Source of the DNA: an uncultured Gammaproteobacteria bacterium
GTDB taxonomy: Bacteria > Pseudomonadota > Gammaproteobacteria > Arenicellales > JAANXG01
Length of the DNA stretch: 46,054 nucleotides
Direction: 5' to 3'
Assembly: GCA_945787105.1 (NCBI GenBank)
Contig: CALZGZ010000107.1
Coordinates: 1 to 46,054, forward strand
Shown: positions 28,547 to 40,697 of the stretch, piece after piece
Layout: every line of letters begins with the position of its first letter
Position numbering within the stretch: position 1 is the stretch's first letter
Notes under the pieces: model-generated
Seen by the model: the letters and a program-made list of their open reading frames with translations, nothing else
Told to the model about the DNA's origin: nothing
Database searches by the model: none
Made by a program: the position numbers and the translations under genes

Positions 28547-28853
28547 AGCCGGTATATTGTACTAAGGCGTCCCGCCCCTATTCATGGTTATACACCGAGG
28601 ATACCCGCGGCGTCTCTTTCAAGAAATGGCGACATTCAGTGATCCAGGTGGCTCGGCAAGACTTAAGGGCGGGACTATCCCGGCGCTGGCTCGGTCGCGA
28701 ACGCCTGCGCCGGCGCTTCACTCAACGCATAGCTACGGCTATGCATTTCGCTCCAACGCGGCGCTTGTCCCCGCACAGCAGGGGACCAGCAGGGGAACTT
28801 CGCGCAGGACAAGTCCGGTCGCCAGCTTTCGGGATCCTTGGGGCAATATACGA
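28547..28853 (+). repeat. Composite repeat element with inverted ends (about 307 bp)
   Basis: The left end AGCCGGTATATTGTACTAAGG (28547-28567) is mirrored by CCTTGGGGCAATATACG at 28836-28852. The inner arms GTCCCGCCC (28569-28577) and GGGCGGGAC (28667-28675) pair. The core at 28670-28765 matches the element at 6698. The right third, read in reverse, matches the copy at 31178, including the CCCCTGCTGTGCGGGG hairpin. It lies between hyuAB and the kinase gene. Confidence 0.85.
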
Positions 28854-28916
28854 GTCCGCATGATAAGACGTATCTGTCATATTGGTGCGCTCCGTCGTCC
28901 GCATTGATTAAGTCGT

Positions 28917-31172
28917 ATGTCCGATACTAAGACTGCCGCACACATACGGATCCCAGGATTTCGAATCGAGCGCGAGATCGGCCGTGGTGGGATCGCCACG
29001 GTTTACCTGGCGGTGCAGGAATCCCTGGATCGCGAGGTGGCGCTCAAGGTGATGTCGCCGGTGCTGGTCGCCGAGCCGAATTTTACCGAGCGATTCATTG
29101 GCGAAGGACGCATGGTCGCGCAACTCAATCATCCGAGCATCGTTACGATTTTTGATATCGCGTCCGAGGATTATCACACCTACATTGCCATGGAGTACTT
29201 GTCCGGCGGCAGCCTGAGGGACAAATTGCGTGACGCCATACCGGAAAACACCGTTCTCAATGTCGTACGCCAAATGGCCAATGCGCTTGCCTGCGCCCAC
29301 GATAACGGCATTGTCCACCGGGACGTCAAGCCGGAGAACATCATGTTTCGTGAAAACGGCGTTCCCGTGCTCACCGACTTTGGTATCGCCAAGACCATCG
29401 GCTCCGATACCCGACTCACCCGGACCGGCATCATCGTCGGAACACCGCGTTATATAAGCCCGGAACAGGCGGAAGGCCGCGGTACTGATGCTCGATCTGA
29501 TCTATATTCACTAGGTGTCATCCTTTATGAGATGTTGGCCGGAAGGCCTCCCTTCGGCACCAGCGATAGCATCGCGTTACTGTATGCCCACGTCAACGAT
29601 CCGATTCCAGATCTGCCCGCAGAGCATCGCCATTTACAGCCCCTGGTCAATGCAACCATGGCCAAGGATCCGGACCAGCGGGTTTCAGATTGTCACAAAC
29701 TGAGTGACATGATCTATGTCATTCTTCGCGAGGTGCGGCGTGGCAACAAGGGTGCCGTGTCCGCGGTGCGACGCGCAGATGCTGATAATATCCCAAGCGC
29801 AGCGAGCGTTGCCGGACCACAGGCGGGCCCAACGTCACGCAACAAGTTGCGGCGGTTTACTATTGGCGGCGTTGGGGTACTGCTCGTCGCTTTGCTGTTC
29901 GCGGCGGGGTTGCGCACATTACTACGACCGCCATCGGAGTTGCAGTTGGCAGACGTTTCAGAGCCGGAATCCACGTCGATAGACTCAGCTCAGCCGGCGC
30001 CGGCGCAGCAGGGGTCCGAAGCCGGGGCAGCGTCCGCTTCAGGTACCGCCTCCAGTCCGGATACCGCACTGCGTATGCAGTTGGATGCTAAGGTGGCAAA
30101 TGTCGCACAGCGCGGCTCTGAGTCTGGCCAGTTACCGGAGCCATCACCGGTGTCGAGGGCGTCGCCGGTAGCGCCGCAGCCTCCCGCGAAGTCGCCTCCG
30201 ATCGATGTGTCGGAGACCGACCAGGCGCCAGACCCGTCCACCGAATCACCCCAAAGGTCGGTAGTGCCGGCTAACGATGACGACGGGGTGGCACCGGCGT
30301 GGAAAATGATAAAACCTGGCAGCCGGCCACGACCGCCAAATCGATTGCAGGTGCTGCTGAGTCGTGCCGAGACACAAATGACCGAGGGACGCGTCGACGA
30401 TCCCGCAGGCGACAATGCCCTTGAGACTTATCGTCAAGTCTTAAGTGTCGCCACCGATCATCCGCAGGCACTGACTGGGCTTGACGATATTGCGCGATAT
30501 TTTCTCGACAAAAGCCGCGAATCGGCGGAGGCAAAACGCTACCAAGATGCGCAGGACATGGTCGAGCGCGGTTTGCACGCGGTGCCGCAACATTCCGCCT
30601 TGTTGACGTTTAAAAAGAACGTCTCCTCACTGTTGACGGCTGAAAAAGAATTTGCGCGTGCGGAGCAGTACTACTGGGGCGAGGGCATCCAACGCGACTT
30701 GGCGTTAGCGGTGGAGTGGTATCGCAAAGCAGCCGATAAAGGTCATGTTCAGGCTCAATACAACTTGGGCATTGCGTACGCCGATGGTGCGGGTGTGCCC
30801 CGCGACGAGGTCGAAGGGCTGCGTTGGCTGCGGCGGGCTGCGATTCAAGGCGTCGAGGACGCGCAATTCAACCTGAGCCTCGGTTTGATCTTTGGCCCCA
30901 ATCCCGATCCCAATGGCGCGTCGCAGTGGGTCAAAATGCTAGCTGGAAAAAATTATGAACCCGCGTTTCAGGTATTGGGATGGATGTACAGTACCGGAAC
31001 CGGGGTCAAGCTGAGCATTAAAGAATCCATACGCTGGAACATCAAACGTGTGATGGCGGATGTGCCTGCCGAGTCGTCACCACCGGAACGCGTGGTGGAA
31101 TTTTGGGACCGGCAATTACAATCGGCGCTTGCGCAAACGAGGTTGGATCAGAAACCGCCGGAGCCGCACTGA
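28917..31172 (+). CDS. Membrane-bound Ser/Thr protein kinase with C-terminal Sel1-like repeats
   Basis: A 751-residue protein. A Hanks-type kinase domain fills residues 13-275, with the glycine loop I-G-R-G-G-I-A-T-V (21-29), the ATP-binding lysine K44, catalytic loop H-R-D-V-K-P-E-N (134-141), D-F-G (154-156) and G-T-P-R-Y-I-S-P-E. A transmembrane helix lies at about 315-333. The outside part has a Pro/Ser/Ala-rich linker to about 470, then helical repeats, two of which are clear Sel1-like units (E-W-Y-R-K-A-A and R-W-L-R-R-A-A). The repeats probably sense or bind a periplasmic partner. No phosphatase or FHA gene is adjacent. Confidence 0.9.
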   Translation: MSDTKTAAHIRIPGFRIEREIGRGGIATVYLAVQESLDREVALKVMSPVLVAEPNFTERFIGEGRMVAQLNHPSIVTIFDIASEDYHTYIAMEYLSGGSLRDKLRDAIPENTVLNVVRQMANALACAHDNGIVHRDVKPENIMFRENGVPVLTDFGIAKTIGSDTRLTRTGIIVGTPRYISPEQAEGRGTDARSDLYSLGVILYEMLAGRPPFGTSDSIALLYAHVNDPIPDLPAEHRHLQPLVNATMAKDPDQRVSDCHKLSDMIYVILREVRRGNKGAVSAVRRADADNIPSAASVAGPQAGPTSRNKLRRFTIGGVGVLLVALLFAAGLRTLLRPPSELQLADVSEPESTSIDSAQPAPAQQGSEAGAASASGTASSPDTALRMQLDAKVANVAQRGSESGQLPEPSPVSRASPVAPQPPAKSPPIDVSETDQAPDPSTESPQRSVVPANDDDGVAPAWKMIKPGSRPRPPNRLQVLLSRAETQMTEGRVDDPAGDNALETYRQVLSVATDHPQALTGLDDIARYFLDKSRESAEAKRYQDAQDMVERGLHAVPQHSALLTFKKNVSSLLTAEKEFARAEQYYWGEGIQRDLALAVEWYRKAADKGHVQAQYNLGIAYADGAGVPRDEVEGLRWLRRAAIQGVEDAQFNLSLGLIFGPNPDPNGASQWVKMLAGKNYEPAFQVLGWMYSTGTGVKLSIKESIRWNIKRVMADVPAESSPPERVVEFWDRQLQSALAQTRLDQKPPEPH

Positions 31173-31177
31173 TGCAT

Positions 31178-31397
31178 CGCCCGCATATTGCCCCAAGGAC
31201 CCCGAAAGCTGGCGACCGGACTTGCGCGGCGCGTAGTTCCCCTGCTGTTCCCCTGCTGTGCGGGGACAAGGCGACAACCAGGCGGGATCGGGATAGGCGT
31301 GAATGTCGTAACACCTGTAATCGGTAACTCTGGCTCAATGCCTTATATGCTCCCGCGGACTTGACGTTAATTGCCGTCTGGTGAGCAATGCGGGCTA
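31178..31397 (+). repeat. GTATATTG-family repeat, long form
   Basis: It begins CGCCCGCATATTGCCCCAAGG, then AAGCTGGCGACCGGACTTG and the CCCCTGCTGTGCGGGG hairpin. From about 31285 it continues into a second conserved block (GGGATAGGCGTGA ... GGCTCAATGCC ... CTGGTGAG) that is also present at 45892-45990. It fills most of the gap between the kinase gene and the CopD-like gene. Confidence 0.8.
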
Positions 31398-31539
31398 GGG
31401 CCGGGGTAGGCGCGTACTCAGGCACACAGCGTCACTCCGGTCATTCATAGAATGACTCATTGCAAGTAACAGTAGCTCTCTTCCGTGTCGCCTTGGTGAA
31501 GTATGCGGGCGGCGCTCGCTCAAAAGTTTCGTTTTTGAT

Positions 31540-31992
31540 TCATCTCAACAAACGAACCACCGCAATTACAATGATGCCAAGCAGTAAGTTGATGCCAACG
31601 AACGTACGGATGCGGCCAAGTTGTTTGCCGCCGGTCTGTAGGTCGTTAGTGGCCACCGCGTCGCGCAGTTGACGGTAGGGGCGGAAAAAGACGTACAGGA
31701 ATATCACCATCATCACCACCCCCAACCCCAACATGATGTGTACATAGCCGCCCACCGACGCGAACCCACCCATGTGCACCAACAGCCAAGAACCGGTAAA
31801 CGACAGTATCGCCACCGCGCCCCACACCCAGGGGAAAAAACGGGCAAATACCTTAGTCCAGAGGCTCAGTCGCAGGGGTGGCTCCAAGATCTCGCCGGCA
31901 ACCGGCCGCAGACACATGTAGGCGAAAAACATACCGCCGACCCAAACGACGGTGGCGAGCATGTGCAGAAATAGTGCGATCGATGCGCTCAT
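31540..31992 (-). CDS. CopD-like four-helix membrane protein
   Basis: A 150-residue integral membrane protein with four hydrophobic helices at about residues 4-25, 47-68, 80-105 and 128-148. Histidines in F-L-H-M-L-A, L-V-H-M-G-G and Y-V-H-I-M-L-G lie in or near the helices, the pattern of the CopD/haem-binding membrane family. A role in copper resistance or haem binding is possible but not shown. I chose the ATG at 31992; the longer frame adds 53 polar residues with no family support. It is divergent from nrtR, with the palindromic operator in between. Confidence 0.7.
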   Translation of the reverse strand: MSASIALFLHMLATVVWVGGMFFAYMCLRPVAGEILEPPLRLSLWTKVFARFFPWVWGAVAILSFTGSWLLVHMGGFASVGGYVHIMLGLGVVMMVIFLYVFFRPYRQLRDAVATNDLQTGGKQLGRIRTFVGINLLLGIIVIAVVRLLR

Positions 31993-32089
31993 ACTTAGTC
32001 TCGGTAGGATACACCAAAACGGCGGCGCATGACCGTTGCGGGTGGGGCGACACCCGCTGGCTGGGTTGTGACACCGCCAAGTATTGACA

Positions 32090-32108
32090 TAGTGTATCAG
32101 ATACACTA
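32090..32108. promoter_or_regulatory. Perfect palindromic operator, probable NrtR site
   Basis: TAGTGTATCAGATACACTA is a perfect 9-bp inverted repeat around one central A. It contains GT-N7-AC, the core I recall for NrtR operators. A TTGACA -35-like box at 32084-32089 abuts it, so a bound repressor would block polymerase. It starts 33 bp before nrtR and could also affect the divergent gene. Confidence 0.75.
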
Positions 32109-32122
32109 ATCTACTTCGTGTT

Positions 32123-32809
32123 ATGAACACACTTACTGAGCTGAGGTCCACGGCCCCGTGGTTGGTTCACGTGTCCACCGATATCGTGGTGTTCGGTATC
32201 GCGCACGATGGGCTGCAGGTCTTGTTGCGCCGTCACCCTCCCCGCGACGGGGCATCCGCGCCGTGGGCACTGCCTGGCGGTTATGTCGGTCCGGTGGAGC
32301 ACCTGGACCGCAGCGCCGAACATACGCTGGCCCAGCAAACCGGCGTAGACAACGTGTATCTAGAGCAGTTGTACACCTTCGGCCGACCGGACCGGCATCC
32401 GGCATCGCGGGTGATCACGGTGGCCTACTATGCCTTGATGCCGCCGCGACGCGTGGAAGAAATAAACGCCCGGCCCACACCGGAGGTCCGTTGGTACCCC
32501 ATCGATGATATGCCCGAACTCTATCTCGATCATGCAGATATTGTCGCCCTGGCACGCCGGCGGTTGGTAGCGAAGTTGGAGTACTCGACCATCGCCTTCC
32601 AGTTGTTACCTACGGAATTCACGCTCAGCGAGTTGCAACGGGTGTACGAAACCATATTATGTGAGAGGCTGGACAAACGTAATTTTAGAAAGCGCATCCT
32701 CGCCCTTGATTGCATCGAGGATACCGGGAGAAAACGTCGCGATGGGTCCCATCGTCCGGCCGGATTGTACCGTTACAAGTCTCCCGGCAAGGTCCATTAC
32801 ATCAAGTGA
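32123..32809 (+). CDS. nrtR: NrtR, Nudix-related transcriptional regulator of NAD metabolism
   Basis: A 228-residue regulator. Residues 15-150 are a Nudix domain, and residues 150-228 a winged-helix DNA-binding domain that is typical of NrtR ([11 protein letters not shown] and N-F-R-K-R-I-L). The Nudix box is degenerate: the region G-G-Y-V-G-P-V-E is followed by H-T-L-A-Q-Q-T-G, lacking the R-E-x-x-E-E catalytic residues. It should therefore bind ADP-ribose without hydrolysing it. NrtR proteins repress NAD biosynthesis genes and release DNA on ligand binding. Here the next gene, 10 bp on, is nadA, and a perfect palindrome lies upstream. Confidence 0.9.
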   Translation: MNTLTELRSTAPWLVHVSTDIVVFGIAHDGLQVLLRRHPPRDGASAPWALPGGYVGPVEHLDRSAEHTLAQQTGVDNVYLEQLYTFGRPDRHPASRVITVAYYALMPPRRVEEINARPTPEVRWYPIDDMPELYLDHADIVALARRRLVAKLEYSTIAFQLLPTEFTLSELQRVYETILCERLDKRNFRKRILALDCIEDTGRKRRDGSHRPAGLYRYKSPGKVHYIK

Positions 32810-32819
32810 GGAGATCGCC

Positions 32820-33911
32820 GTGACTGCCTTGCACACGATACCGGAAGAACTGAAACAGCAAATTGATACCGTTGCGTTACAAGCGCGTGGGATCAAGCAT
32901 GAGCATCTGCCCAAGATTGAGCATGACGTGCAAGTCACTCGTATTAAACATCTGCTCAAGGAACAAGATGCGGTACTGGTGGCTCACTACTACGTGGACG
33001 GCGAGCTTCAGGACCTGGCCGACGAGACCGGCGGATTTGTATCCGACTCATTGGAAATGGCGCGGTTTGGTTACGAACATCCCGCCAGCACGGTGGTGGT
33101 CGCCGGGGTTCGTTTTATGGGCGAGACTGCAAAGATCCTAAGCCCAAATAAACGGGTTCTGGTGGTGGAACGGGATGCCGAGTGTTCGCTGGATTTGGGC
33201 TGCCCGGCGGATGAATTTTCCAAGTTCTGCGATGCGAATCCTGATCGCACTGTGGTGGTTTATGCGAACACCAGTGCCGCAGTGAAGGCACGTGCGGACT
33301 GGGTAGTGACATCCTCGATCGCCTTGAAAGTTGCTGAGCACCTGCACCAAAGGGGTGAGAAGATTCTGTGGGCGCCGGATCGTTTTTTGGGTGACTACGT
33401 GCAGCGTATGACCGGGGCCGACATGCTCATGTGGCAGGGTTCGTGTGTGGTGCACGAAGAATTCAAGTCTGAGGCGCTAGCGCAACTTAAAACCTTGTAC
33501 CCCGCTGCCGCGGTATTGGTGCATCCAGAGTCGCCGCCAGGTGTCATTGCGCTGGCGGATCGGGTGGGTTCGACCAGCCAGATCATCAAGGCCGCCCAGG
33601 AAATGAGTAATGAGTTGTTCATCGTCGCCACCGAAGACGGCATCTTTCACAAGATGCGTGAAGCGGCGCCGCGAAAAATATTCATCCCGGCTCCGACCGC
33701 AGGCGAGGGCGCTACCTGCAAGAGCTGTGGTCACTGCCCGTGGATGAAGATGAACGATCTGGCGCGCCTCGCCCATGTGCTGGAAACAGGCGACAACGAG
33801 GTCGTCATCGATGAAAAGATCCGTGCAAAGGCCGAGAAATCGCTCAAGCGCATGGTGGATTTCGCCCGCGAGCACATGGGTAAGGACGTTAAGGTAACGG
33901 GCAACGCCTGA
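32820..33911 (+). CDS. nadA: Quinolinate synthase NadA
   Basis: A 363-residue enzyme that condenses iminoaspartate with dihydroxyacetone phosphate to make quinolinate, the first committed NAD precursor. It has the three repeated domains of NadA and the cysteine ligands for its [4Fe-4S] cluster, including W-Q-G-S-C-V-V-H-E and [13 protein letters not shown]. The substrate-binding A-H-Y-Y-V-D and S-D-S-L-E-M motifs are present. The start is a GTG at 32820, chosen because GAGGAG precedes it and homology begins there; an earlier frame start inside nrtR is unsupported. It is cotranscribed with nrtR. Confidence 0.95.
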   Translation: MTALHTIPEELKQQIDTVALQARGIKHEHLPKIEHDVQVTRIKHLLKEQDAVLVAHYYVDGELQDLADETGGFVSDSLEMARFGYEHPASTVVVAGVRFMGETAKILSPNKRVLVVERDAECSLDLGCPADEFSKFCDANPDRTVVVYANTSAAVKARADWVVTSSIALKVAEHLHQRGEKILWAPDRFLGDYVQRMTGADMLMWQGSCVVHEEFKSEALAQLKTLYPAAAVLVHPESPPGVIALADRVGSTSQIIKAAQEMSNELFIVATEDGIFHKMREAAPRKIFIPAPTAGEGATCKSCGHCPWMKMNDLARLAHVLETGDNEVVIDEKIRAKAEKSLKRMVDFAREHMGKDVKVTGNA

Positions 33912-34643
33912 CCAGGCACGGCTACCCACGCGCGAGCCCGTGTACCCCTAGTATTCACGAATAACAAATCAGACTCGATCTTCGAGGGTGTGTCAGATCA
34001 CAAAGAACCTCGTCCGACCCGTTGCCGCCGGTCGCTGGAAAAAGGGTTCAACGTCTGTTCTCATCCATAGCGGACGTACCCAGCGGCATTGCAAAGTCCA
34101 AATTCGACTAGTCGTTGCATTCAAACGAACGCGTGCTTCTACTCATTGCGGACAGTCGGAGAATCTGGTCGAACTGGTGCTTACGACTCATTCCAGTCAT
34201 CCGAGTTTATCAACCCGAGCGTCCGGTATCAGGCCCGCAAGCGGGCATTTCTCATGCGACCACGCGAACTAATTTCGTAGCCCAATATAAATTTCTTCCA
34301 AACTGGCTCCGCGCAACAAATGTGATAGAAATGGCCCTGAAACGCCTATAGTTTCAAGCGCAACATAGCTGTGCCAAGTGCCATCTGGCACGAGCGATTG
34401 CGAAGCAGCGGCGCACGCCGGAGAAGGAAAAGTCACGGTTGAACGAGGCCAGACACCCGCCCATGACGCGGCTTAAACACTAGATTTAGGACACCCTTAA
34501 TTCAACCGCCGATCTGGGTTTTTGAATAGTGCTAAGTGTGCAATCTGGTTGACCAATGTCAATGTCAATGCAATTGCGGACGCGTATGTTAGTATTCGCC
34601 ACGCATAACAAACAGGTTTTTCAGCCAACAGAGGCAAACAGCT
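33912..34643. other. Long intergenic region between nadA and sodC
   Basis: Over 730 bp with only short frames that overlap each other and match nothing I recognise. No terminator with a T-run is seen after nadA. A short direct repeat (AATGTC) lies at about 34555-34566 near a TTGACC box. The stretch may hold remains of decayed genes. Confidence 0.4.
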
Positions 34644-35252
34644 ATGACTACACCATCTCCGAAGAAGGGTACTGACTTTATCTTGAGGTTGGCCGTGACT
34701 GCTTGTGCATTCATCGTTACCTCGTCTGCATATGCAGCAGGTCTCAGGGCGACCGCGGATATTAAAGGTTGTACCGATCCAAAGATATCCGGAACAGCGG
34801 TATTAACGGAACAAGAATCTAAAGAAGGCATAAAAGTGGTTACGGTTGAAATGAATACGCAAGGTTTGAGCGATGGTAAGCACGCCGTCCATATCCATCA
34901 AACCGGTGCCTGTGAGCCTTGCGGTGCGGCAAAGGGCCATCACGATCCCGGTCCCTTTGGTCAGACGCGCCCAGACAGCGCGCAAACCCAAACCCCGGCG
35001 ACAGATATCAATCATCCTTTCCACATGGGCGACTTGGTAAATTTGGTAGTGCGTGACGGTAAAGGGACCATGAGAACCACGACAAATCGAATCACGTTGT
35101 CATCGGGAAGGCTTACGCTGTTCGATACAGATGGGAGTGCATTCATCATTCATACGAAAGAAGATACATACTGTGACCAGGAGACGGAACTAAGAAAAGG
35201 TTGCGCTGGGGGCGCGCGCGATGCCTGCGGGATTATTCGGCTAGCGAAATAG
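34644..35252 (+). CDS. sodC: Secreted Cu/Zn superoxide dismutase
   Basis: A 202-residue periplasmic enzyme that dismutates superoxide. The N-terminal signal peptide ends around S-A-Y-A-A (residue 32). Copper ligands are in H-A-V-H-I-H and in I-I-H-T near the end; the bridging and zinc region reads K-G-H-H-D-P-G and H-P-F-H-M-G-D-L. The C-terminal G-G-A-R-D-A-C-G-I-I holds the active-site arginine. An insertion of about 15 Gln/Thr/Pro/Ser residues lies between the two zinc segments. It has a GAGG ribosome site and stands alone, in the same gene-poor stretch as the broken katG. Confidence 0.88.
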   Translation: MTTPSPKKGTDFILRLAVTACAFIVTSSAYAAGLRATADIKGCTDPKISGTAVLTEQESKEGIKVVTVEMNTQGLSDGKHAVHIHQTGACEPCGAAKGHHDPGPFGQTRPDSAQTQTPATDINHPFHMGDLVNLVVRDGKGTMRTTTNRITLSSGRLTLFDTDGSAFIIHTKEDTYCDQETELRKGCAGGARDACGIIRLAK

Positions 35253-36056
35253 CGATGTCCGACATCCAAGAGACAGAACCGACACATATCCAGTGAAACA
35301 TCAATAGCGAGATCACGGCTTACATTTCGATCTCTCCGTAGAACACCTGATAGAAAACGTCTGGAACACTTCCGTCACCGGACGTGTGAAATTATGTTTT
35401 TTGGGTGCACGAATGACGGGTCATGGCCGAAAGCGCCAGCTCAAGAAAATAGCGCCAATGACAGCAACGGGCAGAGGTTGTGTGAAAAGTCGCCGAATTT
35501 TAAGGTGCTTGGGAAGGCGTCCCACATTGGTTGTATATTTGCTTTACGCGAGCCCTTTACTCGCCATAGCTCCCCTGTTAATGGTGGACGTGCGTATTGT
35601 TTTACCACCGACCATTTTGTTTTTGAGTTTTCACACACTCTGGGCACATTACCGACCTACGGAAAGAAACATCAGTTTTCTGAGGATTGATTATCAACGA
35701 TAGTCGGTTCGATACTCGTTGCTGCCGTTCAACTATATTTGCGGTTAGGCCGTCAACGAACCTAACCAGTCGTCCGGATCATTTTCTGATGCAGTTCACG
35801 CCACTTGAGAAATTGATTAACAGGGATATAGTGTCCATGGACCTGTGCCGGAAGTGCTCAGGTCAACAGAATCAATCCATGAATAACACACCAGTTAAGG
35901 TTGGTGAAATATAAGACCCGGTTTTTTGTCTACTTAATTCGTCAAATCGTCGGAGCACCGAGTGGCAACAAGCGCCACAAGGTTGCGCTTGCCTCGAAAG
36001 TGGAGAACCATGCCTGCTATTCATTGTCCTGCCTGATCATAGGAGAAGCCACTCAG
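35253..36056. other. Long intergenic region between sodC and the lipoprotein gene
   Basis: Over 800 bp without a gene I can support. A 105-residue open frame at 35386-35703 has a hydrophobic stretch near its centre, but overlapping frames are equally open and no ribosome site is seen. AGGAG lies at about 36041, before the next gene. Confidence 0.4.
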
Positions 36057-37478
36057 ATGTCTGATTATCGCCACCGCAATGTCGACAAATTCCCAGGCAG
36101 GCTCGTGCCACACGGCATCCGGCCCGGCTCCGACCGGGCGGTCGCGCTAGTGCTACTATTATCGGTGGTCGGCTGCCAAAGTCCGGGCCCGGCCACGCCG
36201 CCGGCAAGCGAGTTCGAACCGGAAGTCATTCTGCGATCCGCCGCTGAGATCTTGCCTGCGGCGCTACTGACCGGTCCTTACCACAATGTGCGGGATGAGG
36301 TAGTGGCGCGCGGTTTCATCCACTATTACATTATCGAATCGCACTACGGGGAATTCCTCGCGGCCGGAGACGACGAGGTGCGAGAGCGAATCCACGATAT
36401 CAACGCCATCGCTGATTTACGCCGTCTGAGCAAAACCGAAGTCATCGCCGACTCCGCGACAGACGCGGCCATCCGTAGCTACGTCGCCGCCAAGGAGGTC
36501 ATGGATAAGCCGTGGGAGACCACCAAGGCTATCCCGTCGGGATTGGGGCGGTTGTTCAAGCGGTCGAAGCGGCAGGCGGAGGATGCCTACGACAAGGTCA
36601 GCGAATGGTACCAGGGCGATGACGACAACAGTGGGAGCAAACAGCCCGAAGATGCGCAGGCGAAGAATCAAGGCCTGACGAAAGAGAAAATCCTTGAAGC
36701 GACTGACCTAGGGATCGACAAGGGTCAGGATTATCTGAAAGGTTCGATCGGTTTTAACCGGGAGTTTCGCCGGCTGGCGCGGAGACTTGGGGTTGATCCC
36801 TATACACGCAATGCGATGCTACGCAGCGAGTTGACAAGCATGGCGTGGACCGCGACAGCGGGCTCGTTTGCCGCCAACTTGATTCTGCCGGATGTGCCCG
36901 CTCCTGTCGGGCTGCTAAAGGATACCCAGGAACTCGTCTGGAATACGAAAACAATCGACCTACTCCTGCGCAACGAAAAAGCGGTCCGGCGCATGGGTAT
37001 CGATTCCGACAAACTCAAGGAGTTCTTCGGCAACAAACACTTTACGCTCAGCGACCAGACACGTTTCGTCCGGGCTATGGAGCGCTTGCACGGTGTGGCC
37101 AATACAGGTCAGCTTCTGCACAAAGCGGCGCAGGTGCAATCCCGAGAGGAGACGCGCTTTTATGTCCGCAGCGCGGAACTGCTGGCGCTATACCACGAGC
37201 GACGCGCGTCCATCGAGAAACTAATCGGAGACGAACACAGCCCGATGGTGGCGCAAGACGAGGATGGCCGGCTCATCGTTGCCCTGCCGCTGGACTATCT
37301 CAACTGGTCCCGCCCCGCCCATGACATCGCCATGGCAATCCACGACAGCTTGAAGCGACACGCGCGTAGCGATGTTTCCGAGGTGTGGATCGAAGGTGCC
37401 ACCACAGAGCGGGCGGTGCAGGAGCTTCACCTACTGGGCTGGACGGTGAACGAGCGTGCCTTCGAGGATCTTATGTAA
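36057..37478 (+). CDS. Uncharacterised lipoprotein
   Basis: A 473-residue protein that I do not recognise. A 28-residue positively charged N-region leads into a hydrophobic helix and the lipobox S-V-V-G-C, with the lipidated cysteine at residue 40. The mature protein is mostly helical. A charged, Asp/Lys/Gln-rich segment lies at about 160-215, a mixed helical region with few cysteines follows, and the last 70 residues have alternating strand and helix character. The ATG at 36057 follows AGGAG at a good distance. The base composition is more GC-rich than the intergenic DNA on both sides. It lies between sodC and katG with long gaps, so no operon partner is evident. Confidence 0.7.
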   Translation: MSDYRHRNVDKFPGRLVPHGIRPGSDRAVALVLLLSVVGCQSPGPATPPASEFEPEVILRSAAEILPAALLTGPYHNVRDEVVARGFIHYYIIESHYGEFLAAGDDEVRERIHDINAIADLRRLSKTEVIADSATDAAIRSYVAAKEVMDKPWETTKAIPSGLGRLFKRSKRQAEDAYDKVSEWYQGDDDNSGSKQPEDAQAKNQGLTKEKILEATDLGIDKGQDYLKGSIGFNREFRRLARRLGVDPYTRNAMLRSELTSMAWTATAGSFAANLILPDVPAPVGLLKDTQELVWNTKTIDLLLRNEKAVRRMGIDSDKLKEFFGNKHFTLSDQTRFVRAMERLHGVANTGQLLHKAAQVQSREETRFYVRSAELLALYHERRASIEKLIGDEHSPMVAQDEDGRLIVALPLDYLNWSRPAHDIAMAIHDSLKRHARSDVSEVWIEGATTERAVQELHLLGWTVNERAFEDLM

Positions 37479-40259
<2,781 letters not shown>

Positions 40260-40697
40260 ATCGCAAGCCGCTGAAACGAAACTGACTAAGCGTCAGATCA
40301 GATCATGAGATGAGCTTCAACAGCTCTTCGTGACAAAAAAAACGAACGGCGGCGTGTAACACGCCGCCGTTCCCGCTTTGTGGGTCGCGCACTTTACGAA
40401 AAATATTTTGGCGCCCGAAATCAGAAATGACAATTGCGCAAACAAAAGCGGCCGTTCATGATCAGGTCGAAATGACATCTCCATGCGCGCAGGTGCAGCT
40501 AGGAATTTGCAGGCTTTTTCAAATCCCCCAAGTTGCTCGGACATCAAAACCTGTCAGACCAACGCTTCCAGGGCCGCCATGACGGTTATCTCGACTGTTG
40601 ACCTATGCCCCCACAAACCATTTCAGGTTGAACGACAACCGAGATTCCCTCACAATCCTCACGATATAAGGAATTCTCCCTGGAGAACCAAAGTCTC
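40260..40697. other. Intergenic region between katG and aprM
   Basis: About 440 bp without a supported gene. It contains a strong hairpin with its T-run on the leftward strand (40335-40371). GGAG lies about 12 bp before the aprM ATG. No consensus promoter stands out. Confidence 0.45.
40335..40371 (-). terminator. Strong hairpin with T-run on the leftward strand
   Basis: AACGGCGGCGTG (40345-40356) pairs with CACGCCGCCGTT (40360-40371) around a 3-nt loop. Read leftward it is followed by CG and then eight T residues. On the rightward strand it lacks a T-run, so it is a poor katG terminator. No leftward gene is seen to its right. Confidence 0.7.

Noticed and set aside
35386-35703. Small hydrophobic open frame
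   Set aside because: No ribosome site, overlapping frames are equally open, and no family resemblance.
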